DNA of 64,000 nucleotides from Ruegeria sp. HKCCSA071 (GCF_017872555.1 NZ_JAEDOX010000001.1:1364001-1428000); one strand, 5' to 3'; positions 24,611-34,278 are shown, counted from the stretch's first letter. A program made the numbers and translations. The notes: generated by a model from the letters alone, not told the origin.

Positions 24611-27118
24611 TCAACCGTCCTTGCGGATGGTTTCGTTTTTCGGATCGTATGGGCTGTCGCAGGTGACAACCGCATCCCACAACTTGTCCTGCATCTTGAC
24701 CTTCAGCTTGGTGCCTTCGACCGCCAGTTCAGGCTTCACATAGCCCATGCCGATCGACTTCTCGAACGCGACCGAATAGCCGCCCGAGGTCAGGCGACCT
24801 ACACGCTCGCCTTCCGGCGTATACAGCGCCTCGCGGCCCCACGGGTCAGCATCGGCCGGACCGTCGATCAGCAAGGTGCAGCACTTGACGCGCACACCGG
24901 TCTCTTCCAGCTTGGCTTTGCCGTGGAAGTCCTTGGACAGGTCGACAAAGCGCGGCAGGTCGGCTTCCAGCGGGGTCGCGTCGCGGCCCAGTTCGGTGCC
25001 AAAGGCGCGATAGGATTTCTCCTGACGCAGCCAGTTCTGGGCACGGGCACCGACCAGCTTCATGCCGTGCTTTTCACCGGCTTTTTCCAACAGATCGAAC
25101 AGGTAGTTCTGCATCTCGATCGGATGGTGCAGTTCCCAACCTAGCTCACCGGTATAGGCCACGCGGATCGCGTTGACCGGGCACATGCCCAACTCGATCT
25201 GACGCGCCGACAGCCAAGGGAAGCGTTTGTTGGACAGTGCAGTTTCCGGGTCGGCGTCCTTGATAACTTCTTTCAGAACGTCACGCGACTTGGGTCCGGC
25301 GATGGCGAAGACGCCCCATTGCGTGGTCACGTCCTGGATCTCGATGTAACCGAACTCCTCCATCTTGTCCTCGGCCGCTTTAAGCAGGTAATCGGCGTCG
25401 TACTCGGTCCATGCACCGGCAGAGACGATGTAGTAGTTGTTCTCGCCATTGCGGACGATGGTGTATTCGGTACGAGTGGTGCCGTGCGCAGTCAGCGCGT
25501 AGGTCAGGTTGATGCGACCGACCTTGGGCAGTTTGTTGCAGGTGAACCAATCCAGGAACTGGGTGGCACCGGGGCCTTTGACGACATGCTTGGTGAAGGC
25601 CGATGCGTCGATCAGGCCAACGCCTTCGCGGATCGCCTTGGCCTCTTCGACGGCATATTGCCACCAGCCGCCACGACGGAACGAGCGTGCTTCCTTGTCG
25701 AAATTCTCGGGCGCGTCCAGCGGACCGAAATAGTTCGGACGTTCCCAGCCATTGACCCAGCCGAACTGAGCGCCACGCGCTTTCTGGCGGTCGTACGCCG
25801 GAACGGTACGCAGCGGACGGCAGGCTTCACGCTCTTCATCCGGGTGGTGCAGGATATAGACATGCTCGTAGCATTCTTCATTCTTGCGCGCCGCGAACTC
25901 GGTGGTCATCCAGTTGCTGGAATAGCGTTTGGGGTCCAGCGAGGCCATGTCGATCTCGGCTTCGCCATCGACCATCATCTGTGCCAGATAATAACCGGTG
26001 CCGCCCGCAGCGGTGATGCCAAAGCTGAAACCCTCGGCCAGCCACATGTTACGCAAACCCGGGGCCGGACCAACCAGCGGGTTACCATCCGGCGTATAAC
26101 AGATCGGGCCGTTGAAATCATCCTTCAGGCCGGAATCGGCACAGGACGGCACGCGCTCGGCCATTGCCATGTACTGCTCGGCGATCCGGTCCAGATCCAG
26201 CGGAAACAGGTCGGCGCGGAAGCTGTCCGGAACGCCGAATTCGAACTGCGCAGGGGCGCCGTGTTCATAGATGCCCAGAATCCATCCACCGCGTTCTTCA
26301 CGCGCATAAGATTCGTTGTCGGCGTCGCGGACAACGGGGTGCTCGGGGTTGCCTGCTTCGCGCCATTTGACCAACTCGGGGTCTTTATCCATGACGATAA
26401 AGGTATGTTCCACCGGGATGGCAGGCATTTTGATGTCCAGCATCTTGGCGGTGCGCTGCGCGTGGTTGCCCGACGCGGTCACAACATGTTCGGCGGTGAT
26501 CACGACCTGTTCGTCGGAAGGCACCAGGTTGCCTCCCTTTTCGACCATCTTGGTGCAAGTCACTTCCCAGTGCGTGCCGTTCCAGTGGAACGCGTCAGCC
26601 TGCATCTTGCGCACGATTTCGACGCCACGTTGACGGGCCCCCTTGGCCATTGCCTGAGTCACATCGGCAGGGTTAATATAACCGTCCTCGGTGTGATAGA
26701 TCGCGCCCTTCAGATCCGATGTCTCGATCAGCGGCCAGCGTTCCTTGATCTGGTCCGGGGTCAGCCACTCGTATTTCACATCACAGGTTTCGGCGGTCGA
26801 GGCATAGAGCATGTATTCGTCCATACGCTCTTGCGTCTGTGCCATGCGCAGGTTGCCCACAACCGCGAAGCCCGCATTCAGGCCGGTTTCTTCCTCAAGC
26901 GTCTTGTAGAAATCCACGGAATACTTGTGGATATGGGTCGTCGCATAAGACATGTTGAACAGCGGCAACAGGCCCGCGGCGTGCCAGGTGGACCCGGACG
27001 TAAGTTCGTCCCGTTCGATCAACATCACATCGTCCCAGCCTGCTTTGGCCAGGTGATAGGCAATCGAGGTCCCAACGGCGCCGCCGCCTACGACCAATGC
27101 TTTGACTTGGGTTTTCAT
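24611..27118 (-). CDS. dimethylglycine/sarcosine dehydrogenase-like flavoprotein with GcvT domain
   Basis: An 835-residue two-part enzyme. Residues 1-~400 are a DAO-type FAD domain with VVGGGAVGTSIAYHLAKAG and the SGSTWHAAGL motif, whose His is the covalent FAD attachment site in mammalian dimethylglycine dehydrogenase. The central linker has FGWVNGWERPNYFGP. The C-terminal ~430 residues are a GcvT/aminomethyltransferase domain (IREGVGLIDASAFTKHVVKG; VAYTGELGWELHHP) that would pass the methyl-derived one-carbon unit to tetrahydrofolate. It probably demethylates dimethylglycine, sarcosine or a related N-methyl amino acid. The ATG at 27118 puts the FAD motif at residue 8 with GGGGAG upstream. 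Single gene between terminators. Confidence 0.87.
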   Translation of the reverse strand: MKTQVKALVVGGGAVGTSIAYHLAKAGWDDVMLIERDELTSGSTWHAAGLLPLFNMSYATTHIHKYSVDFYKTLEEETGLNAGFAVVGNLRMAQTQERMDEYMLYASTAETCDVKYEWLTPDQIKERWPLIETSDLKGAIYHTEDGYINPADVTQAMAKGARQRGVEIVRKMQADAFHWNGTHWEVTCTKMVEKGGNLVPSDEQVVITAEHVVTASGNHAQRTAKMLDIKMPAIPVEHTFIVMDKDPELVKWREAGNPEHPVVRDADNESYAREERGGWILGIYEHGAPAQFEFGVPDSFRADLFPLDLDRIAEQYMAMAERVPSCADSGLKDDFNGPICYTPDGNPLVGPAPGLRNMWLAEGFSFGITAAGGTGYYLAQMMVDGEAEIDMASLDPKRYSSNWMTTEFAARKNEECYEHVYILHHPDEEREACRPLRTVPAYDRQKARGAQFGWVNGWERPNYFGPLDAPENFDKEARSFRRGGWWQYAVEEAKAIREGVGLIDASAFTKHVVKGPGATQFLDWFTCNKLPKVGRINLTYALTAHGTTRTEYTIVRNGENNYYIVSAGAWTEYDADYLLKAAEDKMEEFGYIEIQDVTTQWGVFAIAGPKSRDVLKEVIKDADPETALSNKRFPWLSARQIELGMCPVNAIRVAYTGELGWELHHPIEMQNYLFDLLEKAGEKHGMKLVGARAQNWLRQEKSYRAFGTELGRDATPLEADLPRFVDLSKDFHGKAKLEETGVRVKCCTLLIDGPADADPWGREALYTPEGERVGRLTSGGYSVAFEKSIGMGYVKPELAVEGTKLKVKMQDKLWDAVVTCDSPYDPKNETIRKDG

Positions 27119-27203
27119 AACCGGGCGTCTCCCCTTGAAATCAGTTGACACCATATGGCGTACTTAAGGGGGATAGCGCGACATTCATCCGACCAGTGAT
27201 ATG

Positions 27204-27235
27204 AAAAAAACGACCCGAATATCGAAAGCGGGTCG
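27204..27235 (-). terminator. Rho-independent terminator of the small exported protein gene
   Basis: On the minus strand CGACCCG pairs with CGGGTCG around an 11-base loop and is followed directly by seven T residues (A-run at 27204-27210 on the plus strand). It begins about 25 bases after the stop of the 27261-27539 gene. Confidence 0.85.
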
Positions 27236-27260
27236 CAATTCATTCGTCCGGCCGCTGCCC

Positions 27261-27539
27261 TCAACCACTGGAACGGCAGCGTTTGCTTGTTCCGACCGAG
27301 ACGCAGACCAATTCGCCGCTTTCGTCCGAGGGACTTTTCACCGCCGGTTCCTGTGATGGCGAAGGCTGCGCCTCTGCCGTGAACCAGCCGTCAGAAAGAC
27401 CGACACGCGAGGATACCGAGGCAAGATATTCTTTCATGCCAAAGCCATTTTCCGATGCTTTGGCTTGCTGAACATAGTCCAGCCCTGCAACGGCCAACCC
27501 GCAGATGGCTACAAACCCCGCCAGATATTTTGCGCTCAT
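27261..27539 (-). CDS. small membrane-anchored or exported protein of unknown function
   Basis: A 92-residue protein I do not recognise. It begins with a signal-like segment (MSAKYLAGFVAICGLAVAGLDYVQQAKA). A short helical part (FGMKEYLASVSSRVGLSDGW) and a Pro/Ser/Glu-rich low-complexity stretch follow. It ends in ELVCVSVGTSKRCRSSG with two cysteines that could form a disulfide in the periplasm. Evidence that it is real: coherent signal peptide and a dedicated strong terminator. It lies between the dehydrogenase and GlcD-like genes on the same strand. Confidence 0.6.
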   Translation of the reverse strand: MSAKYLAGFVAICGLAVAGLDYVQQAKASENGFGMKEYLASVSSRVGLSDGWFTAEAQPSPSQEPAVKSPSDESGELVCVSVGTSKRCRSSG

Positions 27540-27624
27540 GTCGACAATCCTCTGTCATCGACCCTGTGAAACCAAAACATATGGACGTTTTGAGGGCGCA
27601 AAAAGGACCAGAGGGTGAATATGG

Positions 27625-29034
27625 CTATGTGTCATCCGACAAGATCTTGCCGGGATTCATGATGTTGTCTGGGTCCAGCGCGGCCTTGATCGCAGCCATG
27701 TATCGCGTGGCGGCGCCCAGTTCCCTGGTCAGATACGGTCTCTTTCCCTGCCCGATGCCATGTTCACCGGTACATGTGCCTTCCATGGATATCGCCATGT
27801 CGTTCAGCCAGCCGACAAACGCCTCGGCCTTGGTAACTTCTTCCACGTTTTCCATGTCGATCAGCAGCAGCGTATGAAAATTGCCGTCCCCCACATGGCC
27901 CACGATGGGGGCCAACAAGCCGAGGCCGGCAGCCTTCTTCTGCGTCTCGGTCACACACTCGGCCAGGCGCGAGATCGGTACGCAGACATCGGTTGAAATA
28001 CCCCGCGCACCGGGGCGCAATTGCAGACACGCCCAATACATATCGTGCCGCGCCTGCCACAGTTTGTTTCGTTCTTCAGTAGTCGACGTTGCCGCAAAGT
28101 CTGTGCCACCAAATTCTTCGGCGATCTGACCAAAGGTTTCAGCCTGCTCTACGGCACCACTTTCCGAGCCGTGAAATTCCAGCAACAACAATGGTGTATC
28201 CGGCAGACTCAGCCCGGAATAGGCGTTGGCGGCCTGAACCGACAACTCGTCCAGCAACTCGATCCGGGCAACCGGAATGCCGTACTGAATGGTCATCATC
28301 ACCGCACGGCACGCCGCATCGACTGTCGGAAAGGAACACCGCGCCGAACTGATGGCTTCGGGGATACCCTGCAACCGCAATGTCAGCTCGGTGATGATTC
28401 CCAACGTGCCTTCCGCCCCGATCAGAAGACGGGCCAGATCATAGCCGGCCGAAGATTTCTTGGCCCGGTGCCCGGTACGGATGATCTGACCGTCTGGCAT
28501 CACGGCTTCAAGGCTGAGAACGTTGTCCTTCATCGTCCCATAGCGCACCGCATTGGTGCCCGACGCGCGAGTGGCAGCCATCCCACCCAGCGACGCATTC
28601 GCCCCGGGATCAATCGGAAAAAACAGGCCCAGATCGCGCAGATGGGTATTCAACGCTTCGCGCGTGACACCGGGCTGCACGACGCAATCCAGATCCTCGG
28701 CATGAACTGCAAGCACACGATCCATCTGCGTCAGATCGACCGAGATGCCCCCCGCCGGGGCATTTACATGCCCTTCCAGCGATGTTCCTGTACCGAACGG
28801 GATCACTGGCACCCGGTGCGCCGCACAGGTTTTGACGATGTCCGAAACATCCTGCGTCGAATGCGGGAAAACCACGGCATCGGGGACTTGGTTTTCGATC
28901 CAGGTCGTGGTGTGCCCATGTTGTTCACGGACAGCGGCACCCGTTTGCAACCTGTCGCCAAAGCGCTGCTTGAGAATGCTAATTACGGTTTCAATACCAG
29001 CTTCATTCCTTGGCAATGCGGTTGCCTGCACCAT
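27625..29034 (-). CDS. FAD-linked oxidase of the GlcD / D-lactate dehydrogenase family
   Basis: A 469-residue flavoenzyme of the vanillyl-alcohol-oxidase fold. The PCMH FAD domain includes VPVIPFGTGTSLEGHVNAPAGGISVDLTQM, CVVQPGVTREAL and the GANASLGGMAATRASGTNAVRYG loop. The C-terminal domain ends with TCTGEHGIGQGKR, the catalytic His region of GlcD and D-lactate dehydrogenases. It oxidises a D-2-hydroxyacid (lactate, glycolate or hydroxyglutarate) with electrons probably going to quinone or cytochrome. The ATG at 29034 lies six bases after GGGGAGG; ATGs at 29040 and 29055 are alternatives. Confidence 0.87.
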   Translation of the reverse strand: MVQATALPRNEAGIETVISILKQRFGDRLQTGAAVREQHGHTTTWIENQVPDAVVFPHSTQDVSDIVKTCAAHRVPVIPFGTGTSLEGHVNAPAGGISVDLTQMDRVLAVHAEDLDCVVQPGVTREALNTHLRDLGLFFPIDPGANASLGGMAATRASGTNAVRYGTMKDNVLSLEAVMPDGQIIRTGHRAKKSSAGYDLARLLIGAEGTLGIITELTLRLQGIPEAISSARCSFPTVDAACRAVMMTIQYGIPVARIELLDELSVQAANAYSGLSLPDTPLLLLEFHGSESGAVEQAETFGQIAEEFGGTDFAATSTTEERNKLWQARHDMYWACLQLRPGARGISTDVCVPISRLAECVTETQKKAAGLGLLAPIVGHVGDGNFHTLLLIDMENVEEVTKAEAFVGWLNDMAISMEGTCTGEHGIGQGKRPYLTRELGAATRYMAAIKAALDPDNIMNPGKILSDDT

Positions 29035-29128
29035 TGTCATCCTCCCCTGCCCCAAAAACGTTTCGGGCCTTTCAGCCTATGACTAAAAGGCCCGTTGAAA
29101 GCAGGCAATCCCCACTAATACCGAGGGT

Positions 29129-30919
29129 CTATTCGCCCAGCGCAATTCCTTCGCGGCGCGGGTCGGCACCACCGCTCAGCCCGTCACCGATTTCGATTGC
29201 GTGCAGCCCAGAAGTCAGGTCGCGCGCGTTGACTTCGAAACCCAGCTGAGCAAGCGCGTCCGTAAATCCTTCTGCCGAAGTCGCAGCCTCGACATCATAT
29301 GTTCCGAACCGGTTGACCAAATGAGGCAGGGAAACCGCCTGCTGCACGTCCATTCCCCAATCGGCCCAGGCGATGATGGACTTGGCGACATAGCCGATAA
29401 TCCGGCTGCCGCCCGGAGACCCGATAGCCAGAACCGGCTCGCCATCCTTTAACACGATAGTCGGGCTCATGGATGAGCGCGGACGCTTGCCCGGCTCCAG
29501 CCGGTTGGCAATCGGCACGCCGTCGCTGTGTGTCTTGAACGAGAAATCAGTAAGCTCGTTGTTCAGCAGGAACCCGTTTGTCATCAGGCGTGACCCAAAA
29601 CCATTCTCGATTGTCGTCGTCATCGACAACACATTGCCATAGCTGTCCACGATCGAGATATGCGAGGTTGACGGCAGCTCCAGCGACACGTCGTCCGCCC
29701 AAATCAAAGCATGGTCAAATTCCGGTTTACCCGGTGCGACCTCGGACAAGGCCACTTCGCTTTCCAGCAACGCCGCCCGCTGGGACAAGTAACCCGGATC
29801 AACCAGCCCCTTGGTGGGCATGGGTATGAAATCGCTATCTGCCATGTACCGCCCACGGTCCGCAAAGGCGAGGCGCGAAGCATCGCCGATCAGGCGCCAT
29901 GCCTCGGCACTTTCGGCGCCCATTGCTGCAAGATCATAGCTGTTCAACATCCCCAGAATCTGCCCGACGGTCAGGGCACCCGACGACGGCGGACCCATGC
30001 CGCAAACCTCGTAGGCGCGGTAATCGGCACAAACCGGTTCTCGTTCGATCACCTGGTAGAGCGCCAGATCCACCCCCGCAAGAACGCCGGGATTTCCGGG
30101 GGCGTTTCGGACTGTTCGCACGATATCCGCAGCGATCTCACCTCCGTAAAAACCGGCAGCGCCATCGCTGGCTAGCATGCGCAATGTTTCGGCATAATCC
30201 GGGTTCATCAAACGCTGTCCCTGCTGCAACGGCTGACCATCAGGCAGGAAATATGCAGCTGTTTCGGGAAAGCGGGACAGGCGGTCCGCATCGTTTTCGA
30301 CAAGGCTGGCCAGACGCGGGGAAACAAGAAACCCTTCATCCGCCAATCGGATACCGTCGGCAAACAGTCCAGGCCAAGACGCGCGCCCCCATCTTCGATG
30401 CGCCTCTTCCAGCAGTGCAGGCGTACCCGGTGTACCTACCGACAATCCGCCCACCACCGCATCAAAGAATTTCAGCGGCTCACCGTTTTCGTCCTGAAAG
30501 AGCGTCGGGGTTGCGGCGAGGGGCGCTGTTTCGCGACCGTCCAGCGTTGTCATTTGCCCGCTGGCCGCGTCGTACCAAACCAGAAACGCTCCCCCGCCCA
30601 GACCAGAGGATTGCGGCTCAACCAGCCCCAGCACGACCTGCACGGCCACCATCGCATCCGCAGCAGACCCGCCCGCGCGTAGCACTTTGGCTCCGGCTTC
30701 CACCGCCAGCGGATTGGCCGCAGCTATCATCCAGTTTTCGGATGTGACCGGAACTCCTTCAAGCTTGGCTTCGAGGGCCGCAATAACCTCGTCGGTCATC
30801 GCCTGAACCTGCCCCTCTGTCGCGCCCTCAGGGGCGACGGCGTCGGCTGTTTCCTGCGCGAACCCCGGTGTCGAAATAGTAAGTGCGGTCGAAAGCAGCA
30901 GTGCTGAAACATGTCTCAT
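29129..30919 (-). CDS. ggt: gamma-glutamyltranspeptidase
   Basis: A 596-residue periplasmic proenzyme with a signal peptide (MRHVSALLLSTALTISTPGFA). The large-subunit region has GGSAADAMVAVQVVLGLVEPQSSGLGGGAFLVWYD. The autocatalytic nucleophile Thr lies in PSTSHISIVD, aligning with TTHYSVVD of E. coli Ggt. The small subunit holds FLLNNELTDFS, the MSPTIV segment and the GSPGGSRIIGYV oxyanion region. It cleaves glutathione and other gamma-glutamyl amides. GGAGGG Shine-Dalgarno before the ATG at 30919. It may salvage gamma-glutamyl compounds; a link to the glutamylation cluster at 12.7-20.6 kb is not shown. Confidence 0.92.
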   Translation of the reverse strand: MRHVSALLLSTALTISTPGFAQETADAVAPEGATEGQVQAMTDEVIAALEAKLEGVPVTSENWMIAAANPLAVEAGAKVLRAGGSAADAMVAVQVVLGLVEPQSSGLGGGAFLVWYDAASGQMTTLDGRETAPLAATPTLFQDENGEPLKFFDAVVGGLSVGTPGTPALLEEAHRRWGRASWPGLFADGIRLADEGFLVSPRLASLVENDADRLSRFPETAAYFLPDGQPLQQGQRLMNPDYAETLRMLASDGAAGFYGGEIAADIVRTVRNAPGNPGVLAGVDLALYQVIEREPVCADYRAYEVCGMGPPSSGALTVGQILGMLNSYDLAAMGAESAEAWRLIGDASRLAFADRGRYMADSDFIPMPTKGLVDPGYLSQRAALLESEVALSEVAPGKPEFDHALIWADDVSLELPSTSHISIVDSYGNVLSMTTTIENGFGSRLMTNGFLLNNELTDFSFKTHSDGVPIANRLEPGKRPRSSMSPTIVLKDGEPVLAIGSPGGSRIIGYVAKSIIAWADWGMDVQQAVSLPHLVNRFGTYDVEAATSAEGFTDALAQLGFEVNARDLTSGLHAIEIGDGLSGGADPRREGIALGE

Positions 30920-31030
30920 CTGATCTAACCCTCCAATACAATCTTTATTTTCAATCCTGTAAGGATTTTGCCCCCTCTGCAACGATCAGGCATGGCAGCT
31001 TGTTATCACAGCGAAGTTTCGCCATTTCCC

Positions 31031-31420
31031 CTATGGTTCGGTTTCTTCGGCGCGACGATCCTGATCATAGCGGGTTGTCTCGGCAAATTCGGGTAGCCAC
31101 GCCTCGCGCCGTTTGGTCCAGCATTCATATGTCGGTGTGAATTGGTCTGGCGCGTCAAGACAGCCCAGATGCACTTCAACTTCGGTGCCGCTTCGGGCAA
31201 ATACCGGAGATCCGCATTCGGGGCAAAAGTACCGGTCGGAATAACCTTTCACATTGCCGGTGATTTTAACCGCATCCGCCGGAAAAATCGCCGCCGCATA
31301 AAACAACGCGCCATGGTGTTTGCGGCAGTCCAGACAATGGCAAATCCCGACGCGTAGAGGACGACCCGAAGCTGAGACACGCAGATTCCCACAGCGGCAT
31401 CCCCCTTCAAACACGTCCAT
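31031..31420 (-). CDS. GFA-domain zinc protein
   Basis: A 129-residue protein of the glutathione-dependent-formaldehyde-activating fold. The cysteine pattern is typical: GGCRCG near residue 10, CHCLDC near 32 and CPECGSPVFA near 68, which bind two zinc ions. Many GFA-fold proteins are not formaldehyde enzymes, so only the fold is called. It starts 20 bases after the D-2-hydroxyacid dehydrogenase stop, in the same operon. Confidence 0.85.
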   Translation of the reverse strand: MDVFEGGCRCGNLRVSASGRPLRVGICHCLDCRKHHGALFYAAAIFPADAVKITGNVKGYSDRYFCPECGSPVFARSGTEVEVHLGCLDAPDQFTPTYECWTKRREAWLPEFAETTRYDQDRRAEETEP

Positions 31421-31440
31421 CCATGATCCTTTCCGACGCG

Positions 31441-32427
31441 TCAGAGCATCGCAGGCACAACCTGATCCGGTGGGCGATGGCCATCTTCGAAGGTTTTGAT
31501 GTTGATGATGACCTTTTCGCCCATCTCAACCCGGCCCTCCAACGTGGCCGACCCCATATGCGGCAGTAGAACCACATTGGGCAACTGCCGCAAGCGCGGG
31601 TTTACACCGGTTCCCTGTTCGTACACATCCAGCCCCGCGCCCGCAATTTCACCCGCGCGGATCATCCGGGTCAAAGCGTTCTCGTCGAGAACCTCACCCC
31701 GCGAAGTATTCACGATCACTGCCGTGGGTTTCATCAGCTTCAGGCGGCGCGCGTTCATCAGGTGGAAGGTCGACGGCGTCGAAGGGCAGTTGATAGATAT
31801 CACATCCATACGTGCCACCATCTGATCCAGGCTTTCCCAATAGGTCGCCTCCAGCTCTTGCTCAATCTCTGGACGCAATCTGCGGCGGTTGTGATAGTGG
31901 ATCTGCATACCAAACGCCTTGGCGCGGCGGGCCACGGCTTGCCCGATCCGGCCCATGCCCAGAATACCCAGTCGCCGCCCGCCAATGCGACCGCCCAGAA
32001 ACGCGGTGGGTGCCCACCCGGTCCAGTCGCCTTGCTGCATGACGCTCAACCCTTCGGGAATGCGCCGTGTGACAGCAAGAATCAGGGCCATGGTCATATC
32101 TGCCGTGTCATCGGTCAGCACACCGGGCGTGTTGGACACCAATATTCCGCGCTGCCGCGCCGTCGCCACATCGATATTGTCGACACCGGCCCCGTAATTG
32201 GCGATCAGCCGCAGCTTTTCACCCGCCTGACCCAATAGCCCGCCATCAATGGTATCGGTCACCGTGGGCACCAGCACATCGGCATCCTGTACCGCTGCTA
32301 CAAGTTCCTCACGCGTCATTGGCGTGTCGTCGTCGCGCAGGCGCACGTCGAACAATTCGCTTAACCGGGTTTCTACTGCCTCAGGCAACCGTCGCGTAAC
32401 GACAACACTTAAACGTTCTCTTGGCAC
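31441..32427 (-). CDS. D-2-hydroxyacid dehydrogenase (glyoxylate/hydroxypyruvate reductase type)
   Basis: A 328-residue NAD(P)-dependent enzyme. The nucleotide-binding motif is GILGMGRIGQAVARRAKAFG; the catalytic triad is Arg in NTSRGEVLDE, Glu in AGLDVYEQ and His in LLPHMGSAT. Cytosolic. The GTG at 32427 is preferred as start (GGGAG upstream and a normal N-terminus PRERLSVVVTRRLP); a longer frame back to 32550 has a low-quality leader and would overlap the divergent gene. It probably reduces glyoxylate or hydroxypyruvate, consistent with the glycerate kinase elsewhere in the window, but linkage is not shown. Confidence 0.85.
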   Translation of the reverse strand: MPRERLSVVVTRRLPEAVETRLSELFDVRLRDDDTPMTREELVAAVQDADVLVPTVTDTIDGGLLGQAGEKLRLIANYGAGVDNIDVATARQRGILVSNTPGVLTDDTADMTMALILAVTRRIPEGLSVMQQGDWTGWAPTAFLGGRIGGRRLGILGMGRIGQAVARRAKAFGMQIHYHNRRRLRPEIEQELEATYWESLDQMVARMDVISINCPSTPSTFHLMNARRLKLMKPTAVIVNTSRGEVLDENALTRMIRAGEIAGAGLDVYEQGTGVNPRLRQLPNVVLLPHMGSATLEGRVEMGEKVIINIKTFEDGHRPPDQVVPAML

Positions 32428-32565
32428 CTCGGCTCTCCCACTGCTTTGCAAACGGACGCGCGCCATGGCATCGTGGCGCAGGATAAGGCGGGGCACAAGA
32501 ACCCCAATGGCATTGTGTCGACCTTTTTTCAAAACCGGATCAACAGGCATAAGAGCGGGCAGTCA

Positions 32566-33087
32566 GTGAGTGGTATTCGACCGGTAAAACGCCGATCTCT
32601 GGCGGTAGTTTCCGTATTTCTGGTCATGTTCGGTGTCTGTGCCGCTCAGGCCGAGGTCAAACGCGGATCGGTCACCAACCTGCCCCTGCCCCGCTATGTG
32701 TCGATGAAGGCAGCCGAAGGCAACGTGCGACGCGGACCGTCCCTGACCCATCGAATCGACTGGGTGTTCAAACGGCGCGGCATGCCGCTGCAGGTCACTG
32801 CCGAATATGGCAACTGGCGCAAGGTCCAGGACCGCGACGGCGCGGGTGGCTGGGTTCACTATGCCTTGTTGTCTGGCGTCCGGACGGTGCTGATCGAATC
32901 CGAGATGCTGCCTGTTTATGCCCGCCCCGATCCAGCCTCGCCCGTGAATGCCCATTTCGAGACCGGGGTGGTGGCGCGCCTTGGAACCTGTTCGCTGGAC
33001 TGGTGCCGGATCACCGCCGGCGGATACCGTGGCTGGACATTGAAATCAAACCTTTGGGGCGTCGATCCTTCCGAAATTCGGGAATAG
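32566..33087 (+). CDS. exported SH3b-domain protein
   Basis: About 173 residues. A basic N-terminus and hydrophobic signal (RRSLAVVSVFLVMFGVCAAQA) precede two bacterial SH3 modules: KAAEGNVRRGPSLTHRIDWVF with GNWRKVQDRDGAGGWVHYALL, and VYARPDPASPVNAHFETG with GWTLKSNLWGV. SH3b modules often bind cell-wall peptides. The GTG start at 32566 is a best guess (weak ribosome site); the frame is open upstream to 32446, overlapping the promoter of the divergent dehydrogenase gene. Confidence 0.75.
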   Translation: MSGIRPVKRRSLAVVSVFLVMFGVCAAQAEVKRGSVTNLPLPRYVSMKAAEGNVRRGPSLTHRIDWVFKRRGMPLQVTAEYGNWRKVQDRDGAGGWVHYALLSGVRTVLIESEMLPVYARPDPASPVNAHFETGVVARLGTCSLDWCRITAGGYRGWTLKSNLWGVDPSEIRE

Positions 33088-33198
33088 GCGGAAGACAAAT
33101 TCCGGTATCCGCGGTTGCGCATCGCCCTGAAAAAGCGCCACAAGGTGTTTGAGTTACCAGCGCAATCGCCGCTTAACTCGACCTAAACGGAGGACCCT

Positions 33199-34188
33199 AT
33201 GCGCGCAGTCACCTATTCAGCTTTCGGAGACGCTGTCGATGTCTTGCGTATACAGGATATACCCCCGAGTTCGCCTGGACCGGGTGAAGTCACGGTCGAG
33301 CTGTCCTTTTCCGGCGTAAACCCCTCGGACATCAAGGCCCGCGCGGGGGCCCGACCGGGTGTCACAGAACCTCCGTTTCCACTGATCGTTCCGCACAGTG
33401 ACGGGGCTGGAGTCATCACAGCAGTGGGCGATGGTGTACCCGCGACGCGGATTGGCCAGCGCGTGTGGATCTGGAACGGGCAATGGCAGCGCGCATTCGG
33501 TACAGCTGCCAGCCACATCACCCTGCCCGAATCCCAGGCTGTGGAACTGCCCGAGACGGTGTCACTTGAAACCGGGGCAATTCTTGGAATTCCGGGCCTA
33601 ACCGCATGCCATGCGGTGTTTTCGGGCGGCACGCCGCGCGGGCAAACCGTTTTGATCCATGGCGGGGCGGGAACTGTCGGTTACCTGGCTGTGCAACTTG
33701 CCAAATGGGCCGGAGCCAAAGTGATCGCAACGGCCAGCGCCGGCAGCTTTGAACGGGTCAAGGCAGCTGGTGCAGATGTCGTTCTCGACTACACCGGTGA
33801 ACACCTTTCAGATCAGATCCTCGACGCAAATGATGGACGTGCAATTGGTCGAATCTTCGATGTCGAATTTGGACAGAACCTTGACACCAACGTTGCCGTC
33901 ATCGCCGAGAACGGCCGTATCAACGCATATGGATCTGCCCGGAATATGACGCCCGTCTTTCCCTTTGGGCCCATGATGTTCAAGGCTGTGACACTCGAGG
34001 CGGTCCTGATCTACCTGCTGCCTGCGAACTTGCGCGCCGTCGCAATAAAGACACTACACAAGGCACTGGCTGATGGCGCCTTGACCTGCCCAGTTCATAA
34101 GGTCTTTACGTTGGAAGAATGCGCTGCGGCCCATGTGATGGTACAGGAAGGCAACCGTACCGGAGCGGTGTTGATCGATACCAAATGA
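33199..34188 (+). CDS. NADPH:quinone reductase-like medium-chain dehydrogenase
   Basis: A 329-residue MDR-superfamily oxidoreductase of the zinc-free quinone-reductase branch. The N-terminal GroES-like domain (VELSFSGVNPSDIKARAGARPG; VPHSDGAGVITAVG) is followed by the Rossmann motif LIHGGAGTVGYLAVQLAKWAG and IATASAGSFERVKAAGADVVLDY. No structural zinc cysteines. GGAGG Shine-Dalgarno. Monocistronic, ending 90 bases before tRNA-Gln. The electron acceptor is unknown. Confidence 0.88.
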   Translation: MRAVTYSAFGDAVDVLRIQDIPPSSPGPGEVTVELSFSGVNPSDIKARAGARPGVTEPPFPLIVPHSDGAGVITAVGDGVPATRIGQRVWIWNGQWQRAFGTAASHITLPESQAVELPETVSLETGAILGIPGLTACHAVFSGGTPRGQTVLIHGGAGTVGYLAVQLAKWAGAKVIATASAGSFERVKAAGADVVLDYTGEHLSDQILDANDGRAIGRIFDVEFGQNLDTNVAVIAENGRINAYGSARNMTPVFPFGPMMFKAVTLEAVLIYLLPANLRAVAIKTLHKALADGALTCPVHKVFTLEECAAAHVMVQEGNRTGAVLIDTK

Positions 34189-34237
34189 GGGGCCTTCAAA
34201 AAAATTTTACGGCGCTCGCTTTTTTTGCAAAACGCTC

Positions 34238-34266
34238 TTGAACCCTGCCATCAACAATCGTAGATA
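34238..34266 (+). promoter_or_regulatory. promoter of tRNA-Gln
   Basis: TTGAAC (34238-34243), exactly 17 bases, then TAGATA (34261-34266), 12 bases before the tRNA 5' end. Confidence 0.65.
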
Positions 34267-34278
34267 GCCGCTCACCGT

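Noticed and set aside
25319-27148. A 609-codon open frame on the plus strand opposite the dimethylglycine dehydrogenase-like gene
   Set aside because: It mirrors the codon bias of the real gene; the translation is His/Arg/Val-rich without motifs, while the minus-strand protein has full FAD and GcvT signatures.
28021-29082. A 353-codon open frame opposite the GlcD-like gene
   Set aside because: Arg/Gln/His-rich shadow without domain features.
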